Source: Actinomycetes bacterium
Lineage (GTDB): Bacteria; Actinomycetota; Acidimicrobiia; Acidimicrobiales; Palsa-688
NCBI GenBank assembly: GCA_021827225.1
Contig: JAKAXG010000163.1
Coordinates: forward strand, 1-8,285
DNA length: 8,285 nucleotides
Direction: 5' to 3'
The position numbers were made by a program, and so were the translations under genes. The notes beneath the pieces were generated by a model. That model ran no database searches. It was given only the letters and a program-made list of their open reading frames with translations, and was not told where the DNA came from. Positions 1-5,565 of this stretch are shown piece by piece (position 1 is the first letter of the stretch; every line of letters starts with the position of its first letter).

Positions 1-243
1 GGACCGGACCTGCCGGATCAGGCGGTCGGCGATCTGCTCGGGGCTCCCGAGTTGGGACGCTGCCGCGGCGATGCCGTAGCGGCGAAGGGTGCCGAGCGCG
101 ACGGCAAGCTTGTCCCAGTCGGTGGCAGCACCGCGCCAGCACGACGGCGGTTCACCGACCGATTCCGGCGACCACCCGCACGCCCGCAGAAGTCCCCGGT
201 CCCGCCCCTGTCGGGGGAGTACAAACAGACGGGCAGAGTCCAT
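1..243 (-). CDS. Unrecognised third gene of the dab operon (partial, 3' end outside window)
   Basis: Reading leftwards from an ATG at 243-241, the frame stays open for 81 codons to the window edge, so only the N-terminal part is visible. The ATG lies one base after the dabA stop codon. It is preceded by GAGAGAGG with 7 bases to the start, a good ribosome binding site, so the gene is probably translated together with dabA. The visible protein begins MDSARLFVLP. It has a Trp/Cys-containing stretch (ACGWSPESVG near residues 21-30, PPSCWRG near 32-38), then probable amphipathic helices from about residue 42 (DWDKLAVALGTLRRYGI, then SPEQIADRLIRQV). About 80% of third codon positions are G or C, and the residue mix looks like a soluble protein. 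There is no signal peptide or membrane segment. I do not recognise the family. A competing frame from an ATG at 248 (ATGA overlap with dabA) ends at 18; it has only 2 bases between the purine-rich site and its start, and gives an Arg/Ser/Pro-rich product, so it is less likely. Confidence 0.6.
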   Translation of the reverse strand, partial: MDSARLFVLPRQGRDRGLLRACGWSPESVGEPPSCWRGAATDWDKLAVALGTLRRYGIAAAASQLGSPEQIADRLIRQVRS

Positions 244-244
244 G

Positions 245-2734
245 TCATTTCCTCTCTCGATCATGACCCCGAGCGGGGTCTGCGTGCTTCCAGCACCGCC
301 ACTCCCCCCCCGGCCGACGCAGCCAGGAGGTGTCATGTTCCCGTGCGACCAGGTTGACCCAGCCCCCGTCGGCCAACTCGCCCAGCACCGCCTGGCGGGC
401 GATCACCGCGTCGATGCGGTCGCGTGGGGCGGCGATCACCACCAGCAGGCGCATCGGCTCGTGGTAGGGACCATTCCCGCGGAACACCGCCTGGCGGGGC
501 AGGCCCAGTTTCAGGTCCCCGCCGACTCCCTGGTAGACGCCGATACCGGCCACCACGTTGTGGGCCACTTTGTCACCGGCGCCGAGGATCTCCGGGTCCA
601 CGGTCGAGTGGTAGTACGCCGCCGAGATCCACTGGGCGACGACCATCGGTCCCGTCAGGATGGCTTCCAGGACGGATCCGTCGGGATCGCCGTCGGGCTC
701 GTACGAGTGGAGGAACACCCGCCGTTCGAGGTCGATCCCGGCGGTGAGCCGGCGGGGACCGACTATGAAAGCGGCGCAGCGAGCCAGGCCCCACTCGGGC
801 TGCACCTGGGCCCAGTCGACGGAGCGGGCGGCGACGTGACGCTCCGGGCGCCGCCTGGAGCGGTCGGACGAGCCCGGCAGCGACCGGGTGCGCTCGGCGG
901 CCAGAGCGACTCCGGCCTCGACCAGGTCCGCCCGCAGAGCAGCCAGCCGGGCCCGTGCCTGGGAATCGAGACCGTCGGGCGGGAAGAGGGTCACCGTGTC
1001 ATCGGTGGTATCGTGCTCGGCGGCCACGAACACCGTCTGTTGCGGAATGCGGATCCCTCTCTGGCGCAACCGGACCCGCACCTCCGGCCGGTTGAAGATG
1101 GCGGCGGCCAACCGGGCACTCGCCCCGCCTCTCGCCGCGCCGCACGCCCCACAGTCGAGTGCCGAGGCGTACGGGTTGTTCTCCGTCGTGCTGCCGTGCC
1201 CGCACAACACCACCAGCGGGGCGAAACCGCCTGTCAGGCCCATGCCGCGCAGGGCGGCTTCGGCGTAGGCGGCCTGGTCATCGTCGCTCGGCGCGCCAGG
1301 ACCCTCCACCATCGGGAGGGGATCCACCTGCGGTTCCAGGTGTCGCCTGACCTGACGCCGGAGGTGGGCGAAGACGGTAGGGGCGGCGGTACGCAGCAGC
1401 GCCAGGGGACCGAGAGCGAACCCGCCGGCCTCCGCAAGCAGGTAGGGGGCGACGGCGCCCTTGCGGGCCCTGTCCGCGGCGCGCCGGGCGGCAGCCGACT
1501 GCCGCAGACCGGCGGCGGCCGTCCCGGCCCGGGTCCCGTCGGCTGCCCCCTCGCTGACCTCGAGCGATGGGCGCAGGAGCACCGGGCACAGGTCGAGGGG
1601 TTCGTCGCTGGCGAAGGGCCACAACCGGGCCGGCATCCCGAAGAACCCGGCGAAGCCGAGTGTGTCGTAGGCGCCCCGGGATTCCAGGTGGCGCCGCAGG
1701 CCCTCGGCCCGAACATCGATGCAGCAGACCACCTGGGCGGTGGGAACGACGCCGTCCCGGCGGGCGACCGGGCCGTGGAGAGCGGCCAGGAGCCGGTCGC
1801 GGTAGTGCCCCTCGTAGGCCGCCAGCCAGACGAGTCCCTGCTGTGCCGGGTCGAGTGCGGCGAAGCGCTCCCCCATCTGACCGCTGACGAGTCCCCCTGG
1901 CGTATCGGTCGGGCGCTGGGCGCTGTCCGGTCCCGCCCCGGCGCATGAGCCGGCCCGGACCGGGCGACCTCCGAGCCGGGTGAGGGCGGCCAGGTCGTAG
2001 ACGAGGCGGACGGCCAGGTAGTCGAGCAGGTGGAGGGCCGGCCCGGGCCGGTCGGGTGCCGCCCACCAGGACCGCCACTTGGCGTGGGCGGCCCAGCCGG
2101 GCAGGCGGGCCAACTGCGCGGTGAGTTCCTGCACGGCGGCCTGCTCGTCGAGGCGGAGATGGTCCGCGACGGTGGTGATGACCGCATCGGGGGACGCGCC
2201 CATCTCGTGGAGGACGGCCCGCAGATGGAGCTTACGGCCGGTCGGGTCGTGGGCCACGGCCGCCCTCCAACTGGCGAGGAATCCGGGCTCCGCCGGGGAG
2301 AGCGGGATCTGGTCCCCGACGTAGGCCGCGCAGTACTTGGCCACTTCCCGGTCCACCTCCCGGGCCCGGGAACCGCCGGTCAGCTGGTCGTGACGCTCGA
2401 GAAGGGTCATGGGAGCGGCGGGCGGCCCCTCGTCGCCGCTCCCGGGTCCGCCCGGATCGGTCTGCGCGACGTGGTCTTCCAGGGCTTGTCCCAGATCGGC
2501 GAGGGTGATCCGCCCGGCCCGGAAGGCCTCGGCGAGCAGCCCCGCCGGAGGCAGCCCGGCGATGCCCAGCACCCTCCGGGCTTCGGCCAGGGCGGCGGAG
2601 AACGGTCGGTCCCTCAGATCCCACAGGGGATTGGCGGCCACGGCGGAGGTGAGCGGCCACAGCAGCGGGATCGGCCGGGCCGCCTGCTCCACCAGCGCCG
2701 TCACCCGGTCGGGTGTCACTGGCGTCGAGCTCAC
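245..2734 (-). CDS. dabA: DabA, zinc-binding subunit of the DAB inorganic carbon (CO2 to bicarbonate) accumulation complex (DUF2309 / UPF0753)
   Basis: The product is an 829-residue protein of normal length for DabA. In characterised systems (Halothiobacillus DabAB, staphylococcal MpsAB) this cytoplasmic subunit carries a beta-carbonic-anhydrase-like zinc site. With the DabB membrane subunit it traps CO2 as bicarbonate using a cation gradient. Visible support: the N-terminal NPLWDL motif near residue 35; the zinc motif CCIDVRAEG with Cys338 and Asp340; CGHGSTTENNPY with His513; and DCGACGA with Cys528. The His-to-Cys spacing of 15 matches the known site (His524 and Cys539 in Halothiobacillus). 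Conserved C-terminal blocks follow: DWAQVQPEWGL near 640, LHSYEPDGDPDG near 675, and YYHSTVDPE near 707-715. All expected metal ligands are present, so it should be active. The GTG start at 2734 overlaps the dabB stop as GTGA, and a GGAGG lies 10 bases upstream inside dabB, indicating translational coupling. The zinc-site assignment follows the family; activity here is inferred. Confidence 0.95.
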   Translation of the reverse strand: MSSTPVTPDRVTALVEQAARPIPLLWPLTSAVAANPLWDLRDRPFSAALAEARRVLGIAGLPPAGLLAEAFRAGRITLADLGQALEDHVAQTDPGGPGSGDEGPPAAPMTLLERHDQLTGGSRAREVDREVAKYCAAYVGDQIPLSPAEPGFLASWRAAVAHDPTGRKLHLRAVLHEMGASPDAVITTVADHLRLDEQAAVQELTAQLARLPGWAAHAKWRSWWAAPDRPGPALHLLDYLAVRLVYDLAALTRLGGRPVRAGSCAGAGPDSAQRPTDTPGGLVSGQMGERFAALDPAQQGLVWLAAYEGHYRDRLLAALHGPVARRDGVVPTAQVVCCIDVRAEGLRRHLESRGAYDTLGFAGFFGMPARLWPFASDEPLDLCPVLLRPSLEVSEGAADGTRAGTAAAGLRQSAAARRAADRARKGAVAPYLLAEAGGFALGPLALLRTAAPTVFAHLRRQVRRHLEPQVDPLPMVEGPGAPSDDDQAAYAEAALRGMGLTGGFAPLVVLCGHGSTTENNPYASALDCGACGAARGGASARLAAAIFNRPEVRVRLRQRGIRIPQQTVFVAAEHDTTDDTVTLFPPDGLDSQARARLAALRADLVEAGVALAAERTRSLPGSSDRSRRRPERHVAARSVDWAQVQPEWGLARCAAFIVGPRRLTAGIDLERRVFLHSYEPDGDPDGSVLEAILTGPMVVAQWISAAYYHSTVDPEILGAGDKVAHNVVAGIGVYQGVGGDLKLGLPRQAVFRGNGPYHEPMRLLVVIAAPRDRIDAVIARQAVLGELADGGWVNLVAREHDTSWLRRPGGEWRCWKHADPARGHDRERK

Positions 2735-4275
2735 GCCGCCTCGACCTCCATGACCAGCGCCCGTGCCGGCTCAGCGAATACGGACCCGGGCCCGGACAGG
2801 CGGGGCTGTGAGCGGCCGTACCAGCCGAGCGGGGCCGCTCCGGCGTCGAGAAGGTGGGCCCGCACCGCCGGCGCCCAGCTGCTTCGTGCCGCTACCTGCG
2901 AGGCCACCGCGGCACCAGCCACGATGCCCGCCAGCCACCACTGGCCGAGGGTGCTACCCGCGGTGGCGACGCCGCTGGCCAGGAAATGCGCCAGGACGTC
3001 CACCAGCGCCCCGTAGACCCCACCCGCCAGCAGCAGCATGACGATCCACTTGCGCCGGCCGGTCCACGGTCCGTCGGGTAGAGCCGCCCAGAAGGCGGCG
3101 CCCAGAGGGGCGGCGGTGAGCACGGCCAGGATCGACAGGACCGGGCCGTCACCTGCCATCAGCCCGGGGAGGGTGACCGCGGCGGCCACCAGGCCCGCCA
3201 CAGCCGCCCCGGAGAGGCGCCTCCCCCCTCCGGGGAGCGCCGGCCGGCCCCGCCGGGGCACCGCCGAGCCGGAGGAGAAGAACAACGACGCCTTGTAGAG
3301 GCCGTGCCCGACGAGATGGATGACCGCGGCGGCGTAGAGCCCCACCGCGCACTCGGCCAGCATGAAGCCCATCTGGGCCATCGTGGAATAAGCCAGCTGC
3401 CCCTTGACGTCGGACTGCCGGCTGGTCACGGCGCCGGCCCAGACCGCCGTGGAGCCGGCGACGACGAGCAGGGCGGCCATCGCCGGCCGCCAGGTGACCA
3501 GGGGGCCGAGGCGTACGAGCAGGACTCCCCCACCATTGATCACGCCGGCGTGCAGAACCGCGCACGTCGGCGTGGGAGCGGAGACCGTCGACGGAAGCCA
3601 GCGACGGAAGGGCCACTGTCCGCACCGGGCCAGAGCGGCGGCCACCACCAGCACCGCGACCACACCCCGCCACGCCCCCAGCCGGCCGGAGACGACGATC
3701 AGGTAGTGGGGCGACCCGAGGCGCACGTCGCCGGCTCGCCACCAGATCACCGCCGCCGCCGCGACCAGACAGCCGTCCCCCACCGCCATGGCCCCCCGGG
3801 CGGCGCGGACCGCGACGGCCACCCCGGGAAGATCGGGCCGGCAGTTCATCGCCGCGCTGAACGCGACCCCGGCGGCCACCCATCCCAGCACCAGCCCGGT
3901 CAGGTATTCCGATCCGGCGACCAGGGCCATGGCGGCCACCAGCACCCCCGCCCAGACGGTGAACCGGTCCGACCGGGGGCTCCCCTGCAGGTAACGGGCG
4001 GAGTAGCTCTGCACCAGCGCACCCACCCCGGCCACCAGCAGCAGCAACAGCGCCGACACGGGTGTGGCCACCATGCCCAGGCCGTGGCCCCCCGAAATGG
4101 CCGCAGGACCGTGGGCCGCCACCAGGACGGCGACCATCAGGGCGGAGGCGGCGCCCACCCAGGACAGCGCCACGCGCACGGTGCTGCTGCGCAAGAGCTG
4201 TCCCCCCGTGACCCCCACCAGCGGCAACGTGACCACCGCCACCAGCCCCACCCGTTGCATCGACGTCCACACCAC
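2731..4275 (-). CDS. dabB: DabB, NuoL/MrpA-like membrane subunit of the DAB inorganic carbon accumulation complex
   Basis: The product is a 514-residue, very hydrophobic protein with about a dozen or more membrane segments and the proton-antiporter (Proton_antipo_M) core found in NuoL, MrpA and DabB. Diagnostic segments: SAPTPTCAVLHAGVINGGG near residues 232-250, KGQLAYSTMAQMGFML near 291-306, and IHLVGHGLYKASLFF near 319-333 with His320, His324 and Lys328. Position directly upstream of dabA identifies it as DabB rather than a complex I subunit; no other nuo genes are present. DabB is thought to conduct cations and power the DabA reaction. The GTG at 4275 is chosen because GGGAGG (4282-4287) lies 6 bases upstream; an adjacent GTG at 4272 and an ATG at 4260 are alternatives. 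Compared with NuoL, several channel residues differ: Val133 falls where NuoL has a Glu, Arg217 where it has a Lys, and Arg224 in WPFRRWLP where His is usual. The gene ends in a 4-base overlap with dabA. Confidence 0.92.
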   Translation of the reverse strand: MVWTSMQRVGLVAVVTLPLVGVTGGQLLRSSTVRVALSWVGAASALMVAVLVAAHGPAAISGGHGLGMVATPVSALLLLLVAGVGALVQSYSARYLQGSPRSDRFTVWAGVLVAAMALVAGSEYLTGLVLGWVAAGVAFSAAMNCRPDLPGVAVAVRAARGAMAVGDGCLVAAAAVIWWRAGDVRLGSPHYLIVVSGRLGAWRGVVAVLVVAAALARCGQWPFRRWLPSTVSAPTPTCAVLHAGVINGGGVLLVRLGPLVTWRPAMAALLVVAGSTAVWAGAVTSRQSDVKGQLAYSTMAQMGFMLAECAVGLYAAAVIHLVGHGLYKASLFFSSGSAVPRRGRPALPGGGRRLSGAAVAGLVAAAVTLPGLMAGDGPVLSILAVLTAAPLGAAFWAALPDGPWTGRRKWIVMLLLAGGVYGALVDVLAHFLASGVATAGSTLGQWWLAGIVAGAAVASQVAARSSWAPAVRAHLLDAGAAPLGWYGRSQPRLSGPGSVFAEPARALVMEVEAA

Positions 4276-4281
4276 CGGCTG

Positions 4282-4311
4282 CCTCCCGAGCTTGAATACG
4301 CGAATAGTATT
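4282..4311 (-). promoter_or_regulatory. Candidate promoter and ribosome binding site of the dabB-dabA operon
   Basis: On the minus strand, TACTAT (4309-4304) fits an actinobacterial -10 box and would place the transcript start near 4297. That leaves a short leader of about 20 bases holding the GGGAGG ribosome binding site (4287-4282). No convincing -35 hexamer is visible at the standard distance. The -10 sits inside an AT-rich island with a 5-bp inverted repeat (AATAC 4295-4299, GTATT 4307-4311) and a GAATA direct repeat (4294-4298, 4302-4306). These stand out in G+C-rich surroundings and could be an operator. The ribosome binding site is clear; the promoter is a reasonable guess. Confidence 0.5.
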
Positions 4312-4354
4312 TCGTGAGTTCTACAACACAGCCCGGGACGATTGCAAGGCCTGA

Positions 4355-4376
4355 TTCACGGTTTGGGCTTCGTGAA
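4355..4376. promoter_or_regulatory. Inverted repeat TTCACG-N10-CGTGAA, candidate operator for the divergent regulator
   Basis: There is a perfect 6-bp inverted repeat, TTCACG (4355-4360) and CGTGAA (4371-4376), separated by 10 bases. The right arm is part of TTCGTGAA (4369-4376), itself echoed by TTCGTGAG at 4311-4318 beside the dabB -10 box. Thus three CGTGA cores occur in a 119-bp intergenic region. The right arm ends 6 bases before the putative -10 box of the regulator gene. This arrangement suits an autoregulating winged-helix protein that also controls dabBA. The repeats are directly seen; their role is inferred. Confidence 0.4.
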
Positions 4377-4382
4377 GCCTGC

Positions 4383-4395
4383 TACCCTCGTCGGG
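4383..4395 (+). promoter_or_regulatory. Candidate -10 box for a leaderless regulator transcript
   Basis: TACCCT (4383-4388) matches the TAnnnT -10 pattern and ends 6 bases before the GTG at 4395, so transcription would begin at or next to the start codon. Leaderless genes of this layout are common in Actinomycetota. No purine-rich ribosome binding site precedes this GTG at the right distance, which agrees with a leaderless start. The -35 region is not clear. Confidence 0.45.
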
Positions 4396-4751
4396 TGGCC
4401 AGTACGGGTCAGAGTGGGCAGGTGCCCCGGTCGGGGGAGAGCGGCAAGCCGACCTGGACCTTCCTCACCAACCACGGCCACGTGCTCGTCTGTATCGCCA
4501 AGGATCCCGGCATCCGGGGCCGCGACATCGCAGAGCGGGTCGGGATCACCGAACGGGCCGCCCAGGCGATCGTCGCCGACCTGGTGGCCGCCGGTTACGT
4601 GCATCGCAGCCGGGTGGGCCGGCGCAACCACTACGAGATCAATCCGGACCTACCCGTGAGGCACCCGGTCGAGCAGCCCCACCGGATCGGCGACCTGCTG
4701 GCGGCAGTGGCCGGGTACCGGGCGGGTGCCAAGAAGCCCAGAGCGTCCTGA
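4395..4751 (+). CDS. Small winged helix-turn-helix (MarR/ArsR-like) transcriptional regulator, divergent from dabBA
   Basis: From the GTG at 4395 the product has 118 residues. A short polar N-terminus is followed by a winged-helix DNA-binding domain: helix TWTFLTNHGHVLVCIAKDP (about 20-38), helix-turn-helix IRGRDIAERVGITERAAQAI (40-59) with recognition helix and VADLVAAGYV (60-69), then a basic wing RSRVGRRNHYEINPDLP (71-87). The C-terminal part (PHRIGDLLAAVAGYRAG) may be a dimerisation helix. No cysteine cluster or ligand domain is evident, so the signal is unknown. An in-frame GTG at 4314 would add 27 residues, but that extension overlaps the dabB promoter region and has an unhelpful composition. 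The start at 4395, supported by TACCCT just upstream, is preferred. Divergent orientation over a 119-bp intergenic region with repeated CGTGA motifs makes it the likely regulator of dabBA and of itself; this is inference. Confidence 0.8.
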   Translation: MASTGQSGQVPRSGESGKPTWTFLTNHGHVLVCIAKDPGIRGRDIAERVGITERAAQAIVADLVAAGYVHRSRVGRRNHYEINPDLPVRHPVEQPHRIGDLLAAVAGYRAGAKKPRAS

Positions 4752-4804
4752 CCCGACCTCACACCGGAATCGGCCGGGCATCGCGTCCGGCGCCGCGCGT
4801 CATC

Positions 4805-4819
4805 TAGCGTTGACCGGCA
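4805..4819 (+). promoter_or_regulatory. Possible -10 box just upstream of the cupin gene
   Basis: TAGCGT (4805-4810) fits TAnnnT and ends 8 bases before the ATG at 4819. That would give a leaderless transcript or one with a 1-2 base leader. No ribosome binding site precedes the ATG. A TTG at 4810 is an in-frame alternative start. Confidence 0.35.
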
Positions 4820-5172
4820 TGCGGGAGCAGGAGCGGGACGAACGGCCCTGGGGACGCTACGTCGTGTTGGACGACGAGGCGGGCCACAAGGTGAAGCGGA
4901 TCACGGTGCTGGCCGGACAGCGGCTCAGCTATCAGCGCCACGAACGCCGCTCGGAGCACTGGTTCGTCGTGGCCGGGGAGGGGACGGTATCGCTGGACGG
5001 CGGGCAGCAGCCGGTGCACGCCGGCGTCGCCGTCGAGGTCCCCGCCGGCACCGCTCATCGGATCCACAACACCGGCGCTGACGATCTGGTCTTCATCGAG
5101 GTGCAGCACGGCGACTACTTCGGCGAGGACGACATCGTCCGCCTCGACGACGACTACGGACGAACGGGCTGA
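4819..5172 (+). CDS. Stand-alone cupin of the phosphomannose isomerase type II C-terminal family
   Basis: The product is a 117-residue single-domain cupin. Cupin motif 1 is seen as GQRLSYQRHERRSEHWFVVAGEG (residues 33-55), with His41, Glu46 and His47 as probable metal ligands. Motif 2 is an exact match to G-x5-P-x-G-x2-H-x3-N at GVAVEVPAGTAHRIHN (69-84), adding His80. The RPWGRY start and RSEHW signature are typical of the C-terminal isomerase domain of bifunctional ManC/AlgA enzymes. Those enzymes interconvert mannose-6-phosphate and fructose-6-phosphate; here the GDP-mannose pyrophosphorylase half is absent. Such short proteins are usually annotated as mannose-6-phosphate isomerase or cupin proteins, but the true substrate is unproven. 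The ATG at 4819 is chosen because the isomerase-like homology begins immediately after it; an upstream in-frame region from 4726 overlaps the regulator gene and looks non-coding. It lies 67 bases downstream of the regulator, probably with its own promoter. Confidence 0.85.
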   Translation: MREQERDERPWGRYVVLDDEAGHKVKRITVLAGQRLSYQRHERRSEHWFVVAGEGTVSLDGGQQPVHAGVAVEVPAGTAHRIHNTGADDLVFIEVQHGDYFGEDDIVRLDDDYGRTG

Positions 5173-5264
5173 CCGGTCCGTCGTGACGTTGTCCTCTGGT
5201 CGTACTCGTAGGGAGCGCGTGACAACTGGGTCTGCGAGTCGTGCGATTGGAAGGCAGGCCCACG

Positions 5265-5489
5265 ATGGACGGAAATCCAGATCTGCTGGACGGCCCGGAT
5301 CCTGAGGACGACGGAACGGATCTGCTCGGCAGAGAAGACTCACCAGGTGACGAGCTCGGCGGACCGGACCCCGACGGGCAGAGGGCCGATCTGCTGAGCG
5401 GAGGCGGGTCGGCAGGTGACGAGCTCGGCGGTGCGGACCCCGGCGGCACGGAGGCCGACCTGCTGGGGGCCCGGCCGAGGGGAGGGTGA
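5265..5489 (+). CDS. Small acidic protein of 23-residue repeats, function unknown
   Basis: From the ATG at 5265 (GGAAGG at 5249-5254, spacing about 10) this ORF encodes 74 residues; a GTG at 5241 would add eight. The protein is rich in Asp, Glu, Gly and Pro, with no membrane segment and no cysteine, and is probably disordered. It is built of repeats starting with DLL at residues 6, 19, 42 and 65. The two full units are 23 residues long and share DLL, GDELGG and DP. The first unit is 13 residues, as if ten residues had been lost or never inserted. The repeat period is kept in frame in the DNA (69, 69 and 39 bases), which agrees with coding but could also be a neutral tandem duplication. I do not recognise any family. 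It lies between the cupin and the DMT transporter genes on the same strand. Reverse-strand frames across it give only Ser/Pro-rich products. Confidence 0.45.
   Translation: MDGNPDLLDGPDPEDDGTDLLGREDSPGDELGGPDPDGQRADLLSGGGSAGDELGGADPGGTEADLLGARPRGG
5319..5464. repeat. Degenerate 69-bp tandem repeat
   Basis: GATCTGCT or its one-base variant GACCTGCT starts at 5319, 5388 and 5457, exactly 69 bases apart, with a further copy 39 bases upstream at 5280. Within the unit, the 19-base string CAGGTGACGAGCTCGGCGG is identical at 5344-5362 and 5413-5431. The period is a multiple of three and the repeats lie inside the small acidic ORF. Confidence 0.75.
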
Positions 5490-5565
5490 CGGCCCGGGGG
5501 CGGACCTGGGTCCATCGGCCCTGTTCGGTCGGTCGGGACCCGGGGAGGATCGCCGCTGAGGTCCG

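Noticed and set aside
18..248. A 76-codon minus-strand ORF starting in an ATGA overlap with dabA
   Set aside because: It has only 2 bases between the purine-rich site and the ATG, and an Arg/Ser/Pro-rich product with almost no acidic residues. The overlapping frame from 243 has better spacing and a more protein-like composition.
89..1948. A 619-codon open frame on the plus strand opposite dabA
   Set aside because: It mirrors a clearly conserved DabA coding sequence. Its product is low-complexity, rich in Gly, Arg, Pro and His, with no recognisable domain. Long antisense frames are expected at this G+C content.
2030..4317. Further long plus-strand frames (2030-3016 and 3304-4317) opposite dabA and dabB
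   Set aside because: Their products are Arg/Pro/Gly/His-rich shadows of the real minus-strand genes, without homology I can recognise or plausible starts.
5188..5226. GTTGTC / GACAAC inverted repeat between the cupin and the small acidic ORF
   Set aside because: The arms are only 6 bp with a 27-base loop, and there is no T-run. No matching -10 box could be placed, so neither a terminator nor a promoter is supported.
5508..5541. GGGTCC / GGACCC inverted repeat upstream of the DMT gene
   Set aside because: Six-base G/C arms with a 22-base loop are expected by chance in this composition, and no T-tract follows.
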